From Mycolicibacterium hodleri (GTDB lineage: Bacteria > Actinomycetota > Actinomycetes > Mycobacteriales > Mycobacteriaceae), in NCBI RefSeq assembly GCF_025822245.1, contig NZ_JACKTL010000073.1, positions 155,333 through 219,332 on the forward strand: a DNA stretch of 64,000 nt, written 5' to 3'. A program made the position numbers and the translations under genes. Below the pieces are notes generated by a model, which saw nothing but the letters and a program-made list of their open reading frames with translations, did not search any database and was not told the DNA's origin. Of this stretch, positions 23,912 through 32,334 are shown in pieces (the stretch's first letter is position 1; each line of letters starts with the position of its first letter).

Positions 23912-25286
23912 AGATGGTTTCGCCCTCTCCAGAGACCTTGTCGATCCGCTTGGCCAGGTACAGGGCCTCCAGGGCCAACTCCAGCGCCGCCGCGCGTTCC
24001 CCGTCGGACTCCGCGCCCAGCCGTTCGGCGATGGCGTCCACCACGGGCAGGTCCGGCAGCGCGGCCAGCACGTCCTTGGCCGAGACTCGCTCACCCGTCG
24101 TCACCGGGGCGCCCTCCTCGACGGCGGTGACCAGCGGGCCGACGTCAAGGCCGCCGAGCAGCCGCTGCGCGGTGTCGGCCGTCGCCCGCCGCAGGAGGTG
24201 TTCGAGCACGGCTTGCTCGCGGCCCTCCTCGCCCGACTCGAACTCCAGCTTGCCCCGCAGGACGTCGACGATGGTGCCCAGGTCGACCACCCGGGCGACG
24301 GGATCCTGCTCGCCGAGGATCGCGGACCGGTGCGTCGCGGCCGCGGCCACCGTCTCCGCGGCGGCGATGGCGAACCGCGCCGACACCCCGGAGCGCTGGT
24401 CGATCGACTGCGATTCGCGCAGCGAACGGGCGAACCGGGCGAGGATCTGCAGCAGGTAGTCCGGCACGGCCGCCGGCAGGTGGGACTCCTGCTTGATCAC
24501 ACCGACTTCGGCCTCGAGCGCCTGCGGGTAGTGGGTGCGGATCTCGGCGCCGAACCGGTCCTTCAGCGGGGTGATGATGCGACCGCGGTTGGTGTAGTCC
24601 TCGGGGTTGGCGCTGGCCACGACGAGGACGTCGAGCGGCAGTCGCAGCGTGTAGCCGCGCACCTGGATGTCGCGCTCCTCCATCACGTTGAGCATCGAGA
24701 CCTGGATGCGCTCGGCGAGGTCGGGCAGCTCGTTGATCGCGACGATGCCGCGGTGGGCCCGGGGGATCAGACCGAACGCGATGGTCTCCGGATCGCCGAG
24801 GCTGCGGCCTTCGGCCACCTTGATGGGGTCGATGTCGCCGACGAGGTCGGCAACGCTGGTGTCCGGGGTGGCCAGCTTCTCGGTGTAGCGCTCGCTGCGG
24901 TGCAGCCAGGCGATCGGCAGGTCGTCGCCGGAGGCCGCCGCTCGGCGGATCCACTCGGGCGTGATCGGCGTGTACGGGTGCTCGTGCAGCTCGGATCCCT
25001 CGATGACGGGGGTCCACTCGTCGAGCAGGTTGGTCAGCGACCGCAGCAGACGCGTCTTGCCCTGACCGCGTTCACCGAGCAGCACGACGTCGTGTTCGGC
25101 GATCAGTGCGCGCTCCAGCTGCGGGATGACGGTGTCCTCGAAGCCGAGGATGCCGGTCCACACGTCGCGGCCCTCACCGAGCGCGGCCAGCAGGTTCTCC
25201 CGGATTTCGGCCTTCACGCCGCGCTCGCGATGCCCGGAGGCGCGCAGTTCGCCGACGGTGCGGGGCAGGTCGTTAGGTGATGTCAC
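23904..25286 (-). CDS. MoxR/ChlI-type AAA+ ATPase (Rv0958-like)
   Basis: The product (460 residues) has Walker A 'LLGERGQGKTRLLRSL' (about 92-107), Walker B-like 'HRGIVAINELPDLAERIQ', sensor region 'DVLVVASANPEDYTNRGRIITPLKDRF' and a helical lid, as in magnesium-chelatase subunit I and MoxR ATPases. It is translated just before the VWA protein with an 8-base overlap, so they form a coupled ATPase/VWA module. No chelatase H-subunit is near, so a chlorophyll-type chelatase role is unlikely. It begins 79 bases after the purH stop in the same direction. Confidence 0.88.
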   Translation of the reverse strand: MTSPNDLPRTVGELRASGHRERGVKAEIRENLLAALGEGRDVWTGILGFEDTVIPQLERALIAEHDVVLLGERGQGKTRLLRSLTNLLDEWTPVIEGSELHEHPYTPITPEWIRRAAASGDDLPIAWLHRSERYTEKLATPDTSVADLVGDIDPIKVAEGRSLGDPETIAFGLIPRAHRGIVAINELPDLAERIQVSMLNVMEERDIQVRGYTLRLPLDVLVVASANPEDYTNRGRIITPLKDRFGAEIRTHYPQALEAEVGVIKQESHLPAAVPDYLLQILARFARSLRESQSIDQRSGVSARFAIAAAETVAAAATHRSAILGEQDPVARVVDLGTIVDVLRGKLEFESGEEGREQAVLEHLLRRATADTAQRLLGGLDVGPLVTAVEEGAPVTTGERVSAKDVLAALPDLPVVDAIAERLGAESDGERAAALELALEALYLAKRIDKVSGEGETIYG

Positions 25287-25365
25287 TACTCCACGCTACG
25301 ACGGTTGGCGCCACGAGGCACCAGGTCCGTGCTCTAAGCGAAATTACGGCGCCGTGACGAGGCCC

Positions 25366-26949
25366 CTAGTGCGCGAAGTGACGCGCACCGGTGAGGTACA
25401 GCGAGATGCCCGCCGCGGCGGCCGCCTCGGTCACGACGTCGTCGCGCATCGACCCGCCGGGGTGCACGATCGCCGTCACGCCCGCCGCCGTCAGCACCTC
25501 GAGCCCGTCCGGGAACGGAAAGAAGGCGTCCGAGGACGCCACCGCACCGCGGACGCGGTCGCCGGCGCGCTCGACTGCCAGTCGTGCCGCGTCGACGCGG
25601 TTGACCTGCCCCATGCCGACGCCGACGGTGGCGCCGTCCTTGGCCACGACGATCGCGTTCGACTTCACGGCACGGCAGGCGCGCCAGGCGAACACCAGAT
25701 CGGCGAAGGTGTCGGGATCGGCCGGCGTGCCGGTGGCCAGCGTCCACGTGGCGGGGTCGTCCCCGGGCGCGTCGAGCGCGTCGCGCTGCTGGATCAGCAG
25801 ACCGCCGCTGAGCTGACGGAACTCGGTGCCCCCGACCCGCGGTTCGGAGGCGACCAGCACGCGGATGTTCTTCTTCCCGGCCAGGATGTCGACCGCGCCC
25901 GGCTCGTAGGCCGGCGCGATGATCACCTCCGTGAAGATGTCGGCGACCGTCTTGGCCATCTCGACGCTGACCGTCGTGTTGGCCGCGATGACCCCGCCGA
26001 ACGCGCTCAGCGGGTCGCACTCGTGGGCCTTGCGGTGCGCGTCGGCGACCGACGTCGACGACACGGCGATGCCACAGGGGTTGGCGTGCTTGATGATTGC
26101 CACGCACGTCTGCTCGTAGTCGAACGCGGCCCGCCATGCGGCGTCGGCGTCGGTGTAGTTGTTGTACGACATCTCCTTGCCGTGCAACTGCTCGGCCTGG
26201 GCCAGGCCGGGCCACGCCGAGTCGTCACGGTACAGCGCCGCTTCCTGGTGCGGGTTCTCGCCGTAGCGCAGCACCGCGGCGCGCTTCCACGTCCCGCCGA
26301 ACCACTCTGGCGGCGTGACGTCGCCCTCCTCGGGCGCCAGGATCGATCCCATCCAGGTGGCGACGGCGACGTCGTACTCCGCGGTATGCCGAAACGCCAA
26401 GGACGCCAGCCGCTTCCGCTGCTCAAGCGTGAACCCGCCGGCTCGCACCGCGGCGAGCACGCCGTCGTAGCCGCGCGGCTCGACGACCACCGCGACGCTG
26501 GGATGGTTCTTGGCCGCCGCCCGCACCATGGACGGGCCGCCGATGTCGATCTGCTCGACGCACTCGTCCTCGCTGGCGCCGGACTCGACGGTCTCGGCGA
26601 ACGGGTAGAGGTTGACGACCACGAGTTCGAAGGCGGCGACGCCGAGTTCGTCAAGCGCGGCGAGGTGCTCGGCCTTGCGGGTGTCGGCCAACAGGCCGGC
26701 GTGCACCCGCGGGTGCAGGGTCTTCACCCGGCCGTCGAGCACCTCGGGGAAGCCTGTCACGTCCTCGACCGGCGTCACCGGGACACCGCTGGCAGCAATG
26801 GTTTTCGCGGTGGAGCCGGTCGAGACGATGGCCACGCCCGCCTCGTGCAGACCACGCGCCAGCTCGGCGAGACCGGTCTTGTCGTAGACGCTGATCAACG
26901 CGCGTCGAATTGCCCGCCTGCCGTCATCGGTACCCACGTCCACGCTCAT
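25366..26949 (-). CDS. purH: Bifunctional AICAR transformylase / IMP cyclohydrolase
   Basis: PurH (527 residues) carries out the last two steps of IMP synthesis. The N-terminal IMP cyclohydrolase domain shows 'ALISVYDKTGLAELARGLHEAGVAIVSTGSTAKTI' region and 'EVLDGRVKTLHPRVHAGLL'; the C-terminal transformylase domain has 'LRYGENPHQEAALYR', 'LHGKEMSYNNYTDADAAWR', 'AIIKHANPCGIAV' and 'ECDPLSAFGGVIA', including the Lys-His catalytic pair. ATG 26949 overlaps the purN stop (ATGA). It matches Rv0957. Confidence 0.97.
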   Translation of the reverse strand: MSVDVGTDDGRRAIRRALISVYDKTGLAELARGLHEAGVAIVSTGSTAKTIAASGVPVTPVEDVTGFPEVLDGRVKTLHPRVHAGLLADTRKAEHLAALDELGVAAFELVVVNLYPFAETVESGASEDECVEQIDIGGPSMVRAAAKNHPSVAVVVEPRGYDGVLAAVRAGGFTLEQRKRLASLAFRHTAEYDVAVATWMGSILAPEEGDVTPPEWFGGTWKRAAVLRYGENPHQEAALYRDDSAWPGLAQAEQLHGKEMSYNNYTDADAAWRAAFDYEQTCVAIIKHANPCGIAVSSTSVADAHRKAHECDPLSAFGGVIAANTTVSVEMAKTVADIFTEVIIAPAYEPGAVDILAGKKNIRVLVASEPRVGGTEFRQLSGGLLIQQRDALDAPGDDPATWTLATGTPADPDTFADLVFAWRACRAVKSNAIVVAKDGATVGVGMGQVNRVDAARLAVERAGDRVRGAVASSDAFFPFPDGLEVLTAAGVTAIVHPGGSMRDDVVTEAAAAAGISLYLTGARHFAH

Positions 26950-27575
26950 CCGATTACTGCCTTTCGTCCTGTCCACGTCACACCGCGAGTTGCCATCGCG
27001 GCAAGTACTTCTACCAGCAGTCGCCGCTCGACGACCTTGATCCGCTCGTGCAGCGCGGCCTCGTCGTCGTCGTCGAGAACGTCGACGGCTTCCTGCGCCA
27101 GGATTGGCCCGGTGTCCATGCCGGCGTCGACGAGGTGCACCGTGCATCCGGTGACCCGCACGCCGTAGGCCAGCGTGTCCGGCACCGCGTGTGCGCCGGG
27201 GAACGCGGGCAGCAACGCGGGATGGGTGTTGACGACACGGCCGGGGAATCGCGAAAGAAAGTGCGGGCCAAGGATCTTCATGAATCCGGCAGAGACCACC
27301 AGATCGGGCTGGTGCGCGGCCGTCGCCTCGGTGATCGCGGCGTCCCACGCGTCCCGGTCGGCATGGTCGCCGAGGCGGGTCGTGAAGCTCGGCAACGAGG
27401 CGGCGTCGGCGATCTCCAGCGCACGGCAGTCACGATCCGTCCCGACGGCCACGACTCGCGCCGGGTAGTCGCCGACGGCCGCGGTGAGGATCGACTCCAA
27501 CAGCGAACCCGTGCCCGAGGCCAGAACGATCAGCCGCGCCGGCGCACTGGGGGGCACGAGAAGCGGGGGCTGCAC
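26946..27575 (-). CDS. purN: Phosphoribosylglycinamide formyltransferase
   Basis: PurN (209 residues from GTG 27575) transfers a formyl group from 10-formyl-THF to GAR. 'LIVLASGTGSLLESIL' is the phosphate-binding loop, 'DLVVSAGFMKILG' and 'VVNTHPALLPAFPGAHAV' carry the active-site Asn-His, and 'TVHLVDAGMDTGPILAQEAV' has the Asp. The start at 27575 leaves a 10-base gap to the PerM stop and gives the standard N-terminus; an upstream start at 27629 would overlap perM by 44 bases. The stop overlaps purH. Confidence 0.95.
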   Translation of the reverse strand: MQPPLLVPPSAPARLIVLASGTGSLLESILTAAVGDYPARVVAVGTDRDCRALEIADAASLPSFTTRLGDHADRDAWDAAITEATAAHQPDLVVSAGFMKILGPHFLSRFPGRVVNTHPALLPAFPGAHAVPDTLAYGVRVTGCTVHLVDAGMDTGPILAQEAVDVLDDDDEAALHERIKVVERRLLVEVLAAMATRGVTWTGRKAVIG

Positions 27576-27585
27576 GCGATGCAGC

Positions 27586-29148
27586 CTAATCGGAGGAACG
27601 GCGCGGCTCGTCGCTGGTGTGGCCTTCACCGGCCGAATGGTCGTCGTCGGCGAAGTAGTGCGCCTCGGGGTCGTCGTCGAAGTCGAACACGTCCCGGTGG
27701 GTGGGCCGGACGGGCCGGGGCGGCACGCGCTCCTCGGGCTCGGCCCTCGGCACGGGTACGACCTCCGCCTCGAGGACCGGTTCGGGGTCGAGCTCGTCCG
27801 GTTCGAGGTCGGGCTCGAGGAACTCCTCGGGGTCCGGTTCGAGGTGCGGCTCGAGGAACTCCTCGGGGTCCGGCTCCGGCTCGGGCTCGGGCTGAGCCTC
27901 CTCGACGGTCGGCACCGGCGCCGTCTCGGCGTCGGCCTCGGGTTCCGGCTCGGGGCTCGGTCGGGGCGCCTCGGCCGGGATCGGGCGGGTCTTGGGTCGA
28001 CGCCGGAGGCCGCCGCTCATCACGACCGTCAGACCGCCGATCCCGGCGAACCACAGGAACACCGCGGGGCCGAACGTGGCTTGGTCGACGCCGACGTCGC
28101 CGAAGTTCCCGAGCCGGCCACCGCCCGCGTGCCCGAGCAGCGCCATCGCGGCGGCGCCGATGGCGGCGGCGGCCACCAACTTGCCCGCGGCTTCGAGCAG
28201 CGGTTCGGACCGGCGTGCACATTGCTGCCCCACTGCCACGGCCGCGACCGCAGCGGCGATCAGCAGCGCCACCCAGATGGGTCCCAGCGGGGGGCTCGGC
28301 ACCGCCGCGAGGATGGGCAGGGCGGGCACGTCGCCGCCCAGCACGGTGAAGGAACTGAACGTCGCCAGCCCGACGTGCGCACTGGAGCCGACGGCGACGG
28401 CTGCGGTTCCGATGATCACGTTCGGCGCGTAGAGCATCGACAGCAGCGTCAGGCTCAGCTGCCCGAACGCCGAGTCGGTGATGCCGAACAAGGTGTCCAA
28501 CGTGCCCCAGTGCACGACCATCGACCCCGCGGCGATCACCCCGGACAGGCCGAACAGGGCGAACACGCCGACCAGAGCCGCCCGGAACGCCTCCGGCAGC
28601 CAGCGGGGTACGTACGGCAGTCTCAGCAGCCGCGGAGTCACCCGTGGGCCGACGCCCAGCAGGGCGCCGGCCAGGTGCACGGCCAGCACGGACCCGAAGG
28701 CGTGCGTCGCACTGGGCGTCTGCAGTTGGGTCAGCACCGAGGACGCGTCGTGGATCACCGCAAGCGCGATCGCGGCGATCAGCAGCGGGCCGCCGAGCGC
28801 CGACGCCACGATCCACCGGATGACGAACCATGACGTTCCCGCCTTGGTCGCCGCTGCGGTGGTGCGGGCGGTCCCCCACACCATCAACAGCAGCGGCAGC
28901 AGGGGCATGACGCCGAGTTCGGCGCCGCCGATGGACACCGGCACCCCGTGGACGCCGAGCCACATGCTGGCGATCGCGCCGAACGCCCCGGTCAGGTCGC
29001 TGTTGGCGATCACCAACTGCACCAGCACCACGGCCGCGATGACCGCCAATGCGATGGCCGACGGCCCGAACGCGACTCGTAACAGGTCGCGCGCCTGGCG
29101 TGTGCCGACTGGCCGGTTGTCCACTAGCTGCGTCGCTCCTCGCACCAT
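27586..29148 (-). CDS. perM: Cell division membrane protein PerM (DUF6350)
   Basis: The product (520 residues) is a polytopic membrane protein with about ten hydrophobic segments in the first 400 residues and a long acidic, Pro/Glu-rich cytosolic tail with imperfect repeats ('DPEEFLEPHLEP' / 'DPEEFLEPDLEP'). This is the Rv0955/PerM family, which in M. tuberculosis stabilises FtsB and is needed for division and persistence in the chronic phase. It lies directly before purN and 37 bases after the DUF5336 gene, another divisome-associated protein. The ATG at 29148 has GGAG directly abutting; GTG 29124, 10 bases after an AGGAG, is a good alternative start. Confidence 0.85.
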   Translation of the reverse strand: MVRGATQLVDNRPVGTRQARDLLRVAFGPSAIALAVIAAVVLVQLVIANSDLTGAFGAIASMWLGVHGVPVSIGGAELGVMPLLPLLLMVWGTARTTAAATKAGTSWFVIRWIVASALGGPLLIAAIALAVIHDASSVLTQLQTPSATHAFGSVLAVHLAGALLGVGPRVTPRLLRLPYVPRWLPEAFRAALVGVFALFGLSGVIAAGSMVVHWGTLDTLFGITDSAFGQLSLTLLSMLYAPNVIIGTAAVAVGSSAHVGLATFSSFTVLGGDVPALPILAAVPSPPLGPIWVALLIAAAVAAVAVGQQCARRSEPLLEAAGKLVAAAAIGAAAMALLGHAGGGRLGNFGDVGVDQATFGPAVFLWFAGIGGLTVVMSGGLRRRPKTRPIPAEAPRPSPEPEPEADAETAPVPTVEEAQPEPEPEPDPEEFLEPHLEPDPEEFLEPDLEPDELDPEPVLEAEVVPVPRAEPEERVPPRPVRPTHRDVFDFDDDPEAHYFADDDHSAGEGHTSDEPRRSSD

Positions 29149-29185
29149 CTCCAGCGCACGAAGGGTGTGTGCGCGCCGCTAGAGA

Positions 29186-30100
29186 TTATGACGGTGGCGG
29201 TGGGGATTGCGGCGCAGCCTGCTGCTGTGGTGGCTGCGTTTCGAACGACTGCGTCGGCTGGGAGCCGAGCGATCCCTGTGGGGTACCGAAGGCGGGGAAT
29301 CCCGTCGGAGGCGTGGCAGGACCGCTTTCCTGCGACCCGCCCTGCTGGCCCGGCTGGGACGCCGACTGAGCTCCCGGCTGGGCTCCCGGCTGGGTGCCGA
29401 AGCCCCCGGTCGACGGGTTGTTCGGGTAGCCGCCGTACTGCTGCTGCGGGTAACCGCCGCGCTGCGGCGGACCCTGCTGGTGCAGGGGCGCGGTGTGCTG
29501 GGGCTGACCGTAGTACTGCCCCGGCGCGCCGTACTGACCGTAGGGATTCTGGTCGTACTTGGGCTTGGGCGTGGGCGCGTTGACGACGCCGGTTTCCAAC
29601 AGGAGCGCAGCCACGGCCGCGATCACCTGAAGCACCGAGAAGACGATGATCAGATACAGCGCCCAGCCGAACGTCACGCCAGAGGGCAAGCCGACGATCT
29701 GCGAGAGCACGATGAGCAGGGCCAGCACGGAGAGGATCGCGACCCAGGTGTAGGACCTGCCCAGCTTGGGCAGCAGGCTGGCGCCGGCGAGCAGGGCGGC
29801 GACGAGCGCGACCGCCGTCGCAAGCGTGATGCCGATCGGCGTGGTGCTGACCGAGCCGCCGATGGGACCGAAGCCGGGCAGGTTCGGCGCGTTGATCGTG
29901 AACACCGGACCGAAGTTGGCCAGGTAGACCAGCAGCCCGAGGGCCGCGACGGCACCGGCGAGGTACAGCGGCAACTTGCTCGGCCCGGCCGGAGCGGGCT
30001 CCTGCGGATGGCCGAACTGCTGCGCGGGCGCGGAATACTGCCCCGCGGACGGCCCGGACGGGTAACCGGAGTTACCGGGCGGGCCCGATGGGTACGACAT
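29186..30100 (-). CDS. DUF5336 membrane protein (Rv0954-like, divisome-associated)
   Basis: The product (304 residues) has a Pro/Ser/Tyr/Gln-rich N-terminus (1-45), four transmembrane helices (about 50-70, 92-112, 118-138, 148-170) and a long Gln/Gly/Pro-rich C-terminal tail. This is the 34-kDa antigen-like/DUF5336 family; the M. tuberculosis homologue Rv0954 was reported as a member of the division complex. ATG 30100 is chosen over 30130 because AGGAGG lies 6 bases before it. It is upstream of perM in the same direction, so the two form a divisome-related pair. Confidence 0.85.
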   Translation of the reverse strand: MSYPSGPPGNSGYPSGPSAGQYSAPAQQFGHPQEPAPAGPSKLPLYLAGAVAALGLLVYLANFGPVFTINAPNLPGFGPIGGSVSTTPIGITLATAVALVAALLAGASLLPKLGRSYTWVAILSVLALLIVLSQIVGLPSGVTFGWALYLIIVFSVLQVIAAVAALLLETGVVNAPTPKPKYDQNPYGQYGAPGQYYGQPQHTAPLHQQGPPQRGGYPQQQYGGYPNNPSTGGFGTQPGAQPGAQSASQPGQQGGSQESGPATPPTGFPAFGTPQGSLGSQPTQSFETQPPQQQAAPQSPPPPS

Positions 30101-30188
30101 GTCCCCTCCTCTGATGGGCGATTGGTTCACCCACGCTAGCGCACCAAGCTTTGGGGCCGGTTCGCGCGCACGCCAGCGCGAGGAGTCT

Positions 30189-31319
30189 TCAGGCGGGAAT
30201 CAGCAGCGGCTGGTCGCATGAATCCTCTTCGGACCGTTCGATTTCGCGCACCAGCGGCAGAACCTTGGCACCGAAGTACTCGATCTCCTCCTGGAAGTGC
30301 AGGAAGCCACCGAGGATCAGGTCGACGCCGCGCTTGCGGTAGGCGACGATGCGTTCGGCGATCTGCTCGGGCGTGCCGATCAACTGGGTCCGGAAGCCGT
30401 CGTTGTACTGGACGAGGTCCTCGAACGACGAGTCGGCCCACATGCCCTTCTTGTCGCCGGTGGCGTTGCCCGCCTGCTGGACGGCGCCGCGGAAGCCCTC
30501 GACGGCGGGCTTGTTGGCTTTCGCGATGATCTCGCGGAGCGTCTCCCGTGCCTCCGCCTCGGTGTCCCTGGCGATGATGAAGCCGTTCAGTCCGACCTTG
30601 ACCTCGCGACCGACGGTGCGCGCGTGATCGCGCACCTCCACCACCTGTTCGGTGATGCCCTCGAAGTCCTTGCCGTTGGAGAAGTACCAGTCCGAGTACA
30701 GGCCGCCGTTGCGTCGCGCCGCGGTCGAGTTGCCGCCCTGGAAGATCTCGGGGTTCGGGCGGTCGGTGGTGTTGAGCGGCTTGGGCTTCAGGGTGAAGTC
30801 GTGGATGCGGTAGAAGTCGCCGCGGAAGTCCACGTCGTCCTCGGTCCAGATCTTGCGCAGCACCTGGAGGAACTCCGCGCTGCGGCGGTATCGCTCGTCG
30901 TGTTCGAGCCACGGCTCGCCGAGGTGGGTGAACTCGTCCTTGAACCAGCCGGAGACGACGTTGACGGCGAACCGGCCGTTGCTGAGGTGATCCGCCGTCG
31001 CGCCGAGCTTGGCGAGCACCGCGGGCTGCCACAACCCGGGGTGGACGGCGGCGATGACCTTCAGCCGCTCGGTGGCCAGCAGTAGCGCCAGGCTGAAGCT
31101 GGTCGACTCGTGCTGGTACTCGGCGCCGTAGCTGGCCTCGTACCGGACCTGGGACAGCGCGTACTCGAACCCGTTGTTCTCGGCGGTCTGCGCGAGCTTC
31201 TTGTTGTACTCGTAGTTCCAGTCGGTGCGCTGCTCGATGTCGCTGGTCACGAGCCCACCGCTGACGTTGGGCACCCAGTAGGCGAACTTGACGTGGTCGG
31301 CGATGCGTTCGGTCGTCAT
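30189..31319 (-). CDS. sfnG: FMNH2-dependent dimethyl sulfone monooxygenase, SfnG-like
   Basis: The product (376 residues from ATG 31319) follows Pseudomonas SfnG closely from 'VKFAYWVPNVSGGLV' onward: 'NGFEYALSQVRY', 'YGAEYQHESTSFS', 'VIAAVHPGLWQPA', 'AVNVVSGWFKDEF', 'FQGGNSTAARRNG', 'FEDLVQYNDGFRTQLIGTP'. SfnG splits dimethyl sulfone to methanesulfinate and formaldehyde with FMNH2 and O2, so the gene suggests use of C1 organosulfur compounds as a sulfur source. The flavin reductase must be encoded elsewhere. GTG 31355 is an alternative start. Divergent from the F420-type oxidoreductase; a KstR-type box lies in the shared region but closer to the other gene. Confidence 0.85.
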   Translation of the reverse strand: MTTERIADHVKFAYWVPNVSGGLVTSDIEQRTDWNYEYNKKLAQTAENNGFEYALSQVRYEASYGAEYQHESTSFSLALLLATERLKVIAAVHPGLWQPAVLAKLGATADHLSNGRFAVNVVSGWFKDEFTHLGEPWLEHDERYRRSAEFLQVLRKIWTEDDVDFRGDFYRIHDFTLKPKPLNTTDRPNPEIFQGGNSTAARRNGGLYSDWYFSNGKDFEGITEQVVEVRDHARTVGREVKVGLNGFIIARDTEAEARETLREIIAKANKPAVEGFRGAVQQAGNATGDKKGMWADSSFEDLVQYNDGFRTQLIGTPEQIAERIVAYRKRGVDLILGGFLHFQEEIEYFGAKVLPLVREIERSEEDSCDQPLLIPA

Positions 31320-31419
31320 GGTGGTCAGCCCAGTCGACGGTTCGTTCTGGGTCACGGGTAACGATCCATCAGATTCCAACCATGACCCTTCCTCGACGGG
31401 CCGCCTTGCGCTCGAGGAC

Positions 31420-31433
31420 TAGAACACGTTCTA
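31420..31433. promoter_or_regulatory. KstR-type operator
   Basis: TAGAACACGTTCTA fits the KstR consensus TNNAACNNGTTNNA at every fixed position. It ends 9 bases before the ATG of the luciferase-like oxidoreductase, so it must lie over or next to the start of transcription of that gene. Confidence 0.8.
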
Positions 31434-31442
31434 ATTCTGATC

Positions 31443-32291
31443 ATGGACTACGGGCTCGTTCTCTTCACCAGCGATCGCGGGATAGCTCCGGCGCCCGCGG
31501 CAAAACTCGCCGACGAACACGGCTTTCACACGTTCTACGTGCCCGAGCACACCCACATCCCGATCAAGCGGCAGGCCGCGCACCCGACCACGGGCGACGA
31601 ATCCTTGCCCGACGACCGCTACATGCGCACGCTCGACCCGTGGGTCAGCCTGGGCACCGCGGCCGCCGTGACGACGAACGTGCGGCTCTCGACCGCCGTC
31701 GCACTGCCCGTGGAGCACGACTGCATCACGCTGGCCAAGTCGATCGCGACGCTCGATCACCTCTCCGGCGGGCGGGTCAGCCTCGGCGTCGGATTCGGGT
31801 GGAACACCGACGAACTCGCCGACCACAACGTGCCACCGGGCCGCCGCCGCACCATGCTTCGCGAGTACCTGGAGGCCATGCGCGCGCTGTGGACGCAGGA
31901 AGAGGCGTCGTATGAAGGCGAGTTCGTGAACTTCGGGCCGTCCTGGGCCTACCCCAAACCCGTGCAGCCCCACATCCCGGTCCTCGTCGGCGCCGCGGGC
32001 ACCGAGAAGAACTTCAAGTGGATCGCCCGCTCCGCGGAGGGCTGGATCACCACGCCCCGCGACTTCGACATCGACGCCCCGGTGAAGCTGCTGCAGGACA
32101 CCTGGGCGGCTGCCGACCGCGACGGCGCGCCCCAGATCGTGGCGCTCGACTTCAAGCCCGACCCCGACAAGCTGGCCCGCTGGGCCGACCTCGGCGTCAC
32201 CGAGGTGCTGTTCGGGTTGCCGGACAAGTCCGAATCCGAGGTGGCCGGTTACGTGGAGAGGTTGGCGGGCAAGCTCGCCGCGCTGGTCTGA
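31443..32291 (+). CDS. LLM-class F420-dependent oxidoreductase (Rv0953c-like)
   Basis: The product (282 residues) has the luciferase-like TIM barrel: 'MDYGLVLFTSDRGIAPAPAAKLADEHGFHTFYVPEHTHIP' region, 'GTAAAVTTNVRLSTAVALPVEHDCITLAKSIATLDHLSGGRVSLGVGFGWNTDE' region and 'WAYPKPVQPHIPVLVGAAGTEKN'. Spacing is that of actinobacterial F420-dependent members. A KstR-type box immediately upstream links it to sterol or lipid catabolism, though the substrate is unknown. It is followed by a methyltransferase gene 43 bases downstream. Confidence 0.88.
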   Translation: MDYGLVLFTSDRGIAPAPAAKLADEHGFHTFYVPEHTHIPIKRQAAHPTTGDESLPDDRYMRTLDPWVSLGTAAAVTTNVRLSTAVALPVEHDCITLAKSIATLDHLSGGRVSLGVGFGWNTDELADHNVPPGRRRTMLREYLEAMRALWTQEEASYEGEFVNFGPSWAYPKPVQPHIPVLVGAAGTEKNFKWIARSAEGWITTPRDFDIDAPVKLLQDTWAAADRDGAPQIVALDFKPDPDKLARWADLGVTEVLFGLPDKSESEVAGYVERLAGKLAALV

Positions 32292-32334
32292 CGCGCCTGA
32301 CAGCGTTCCCAGCTGCCGCGGGCATCCTGGAGCC

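Noticed and set aside
31320..31379. Extending sfnG to a TTG start at 31379
   Set aside because: TTG without a ribosome site, and added residues do not match the family; ATG 31319 gives the conserved start.
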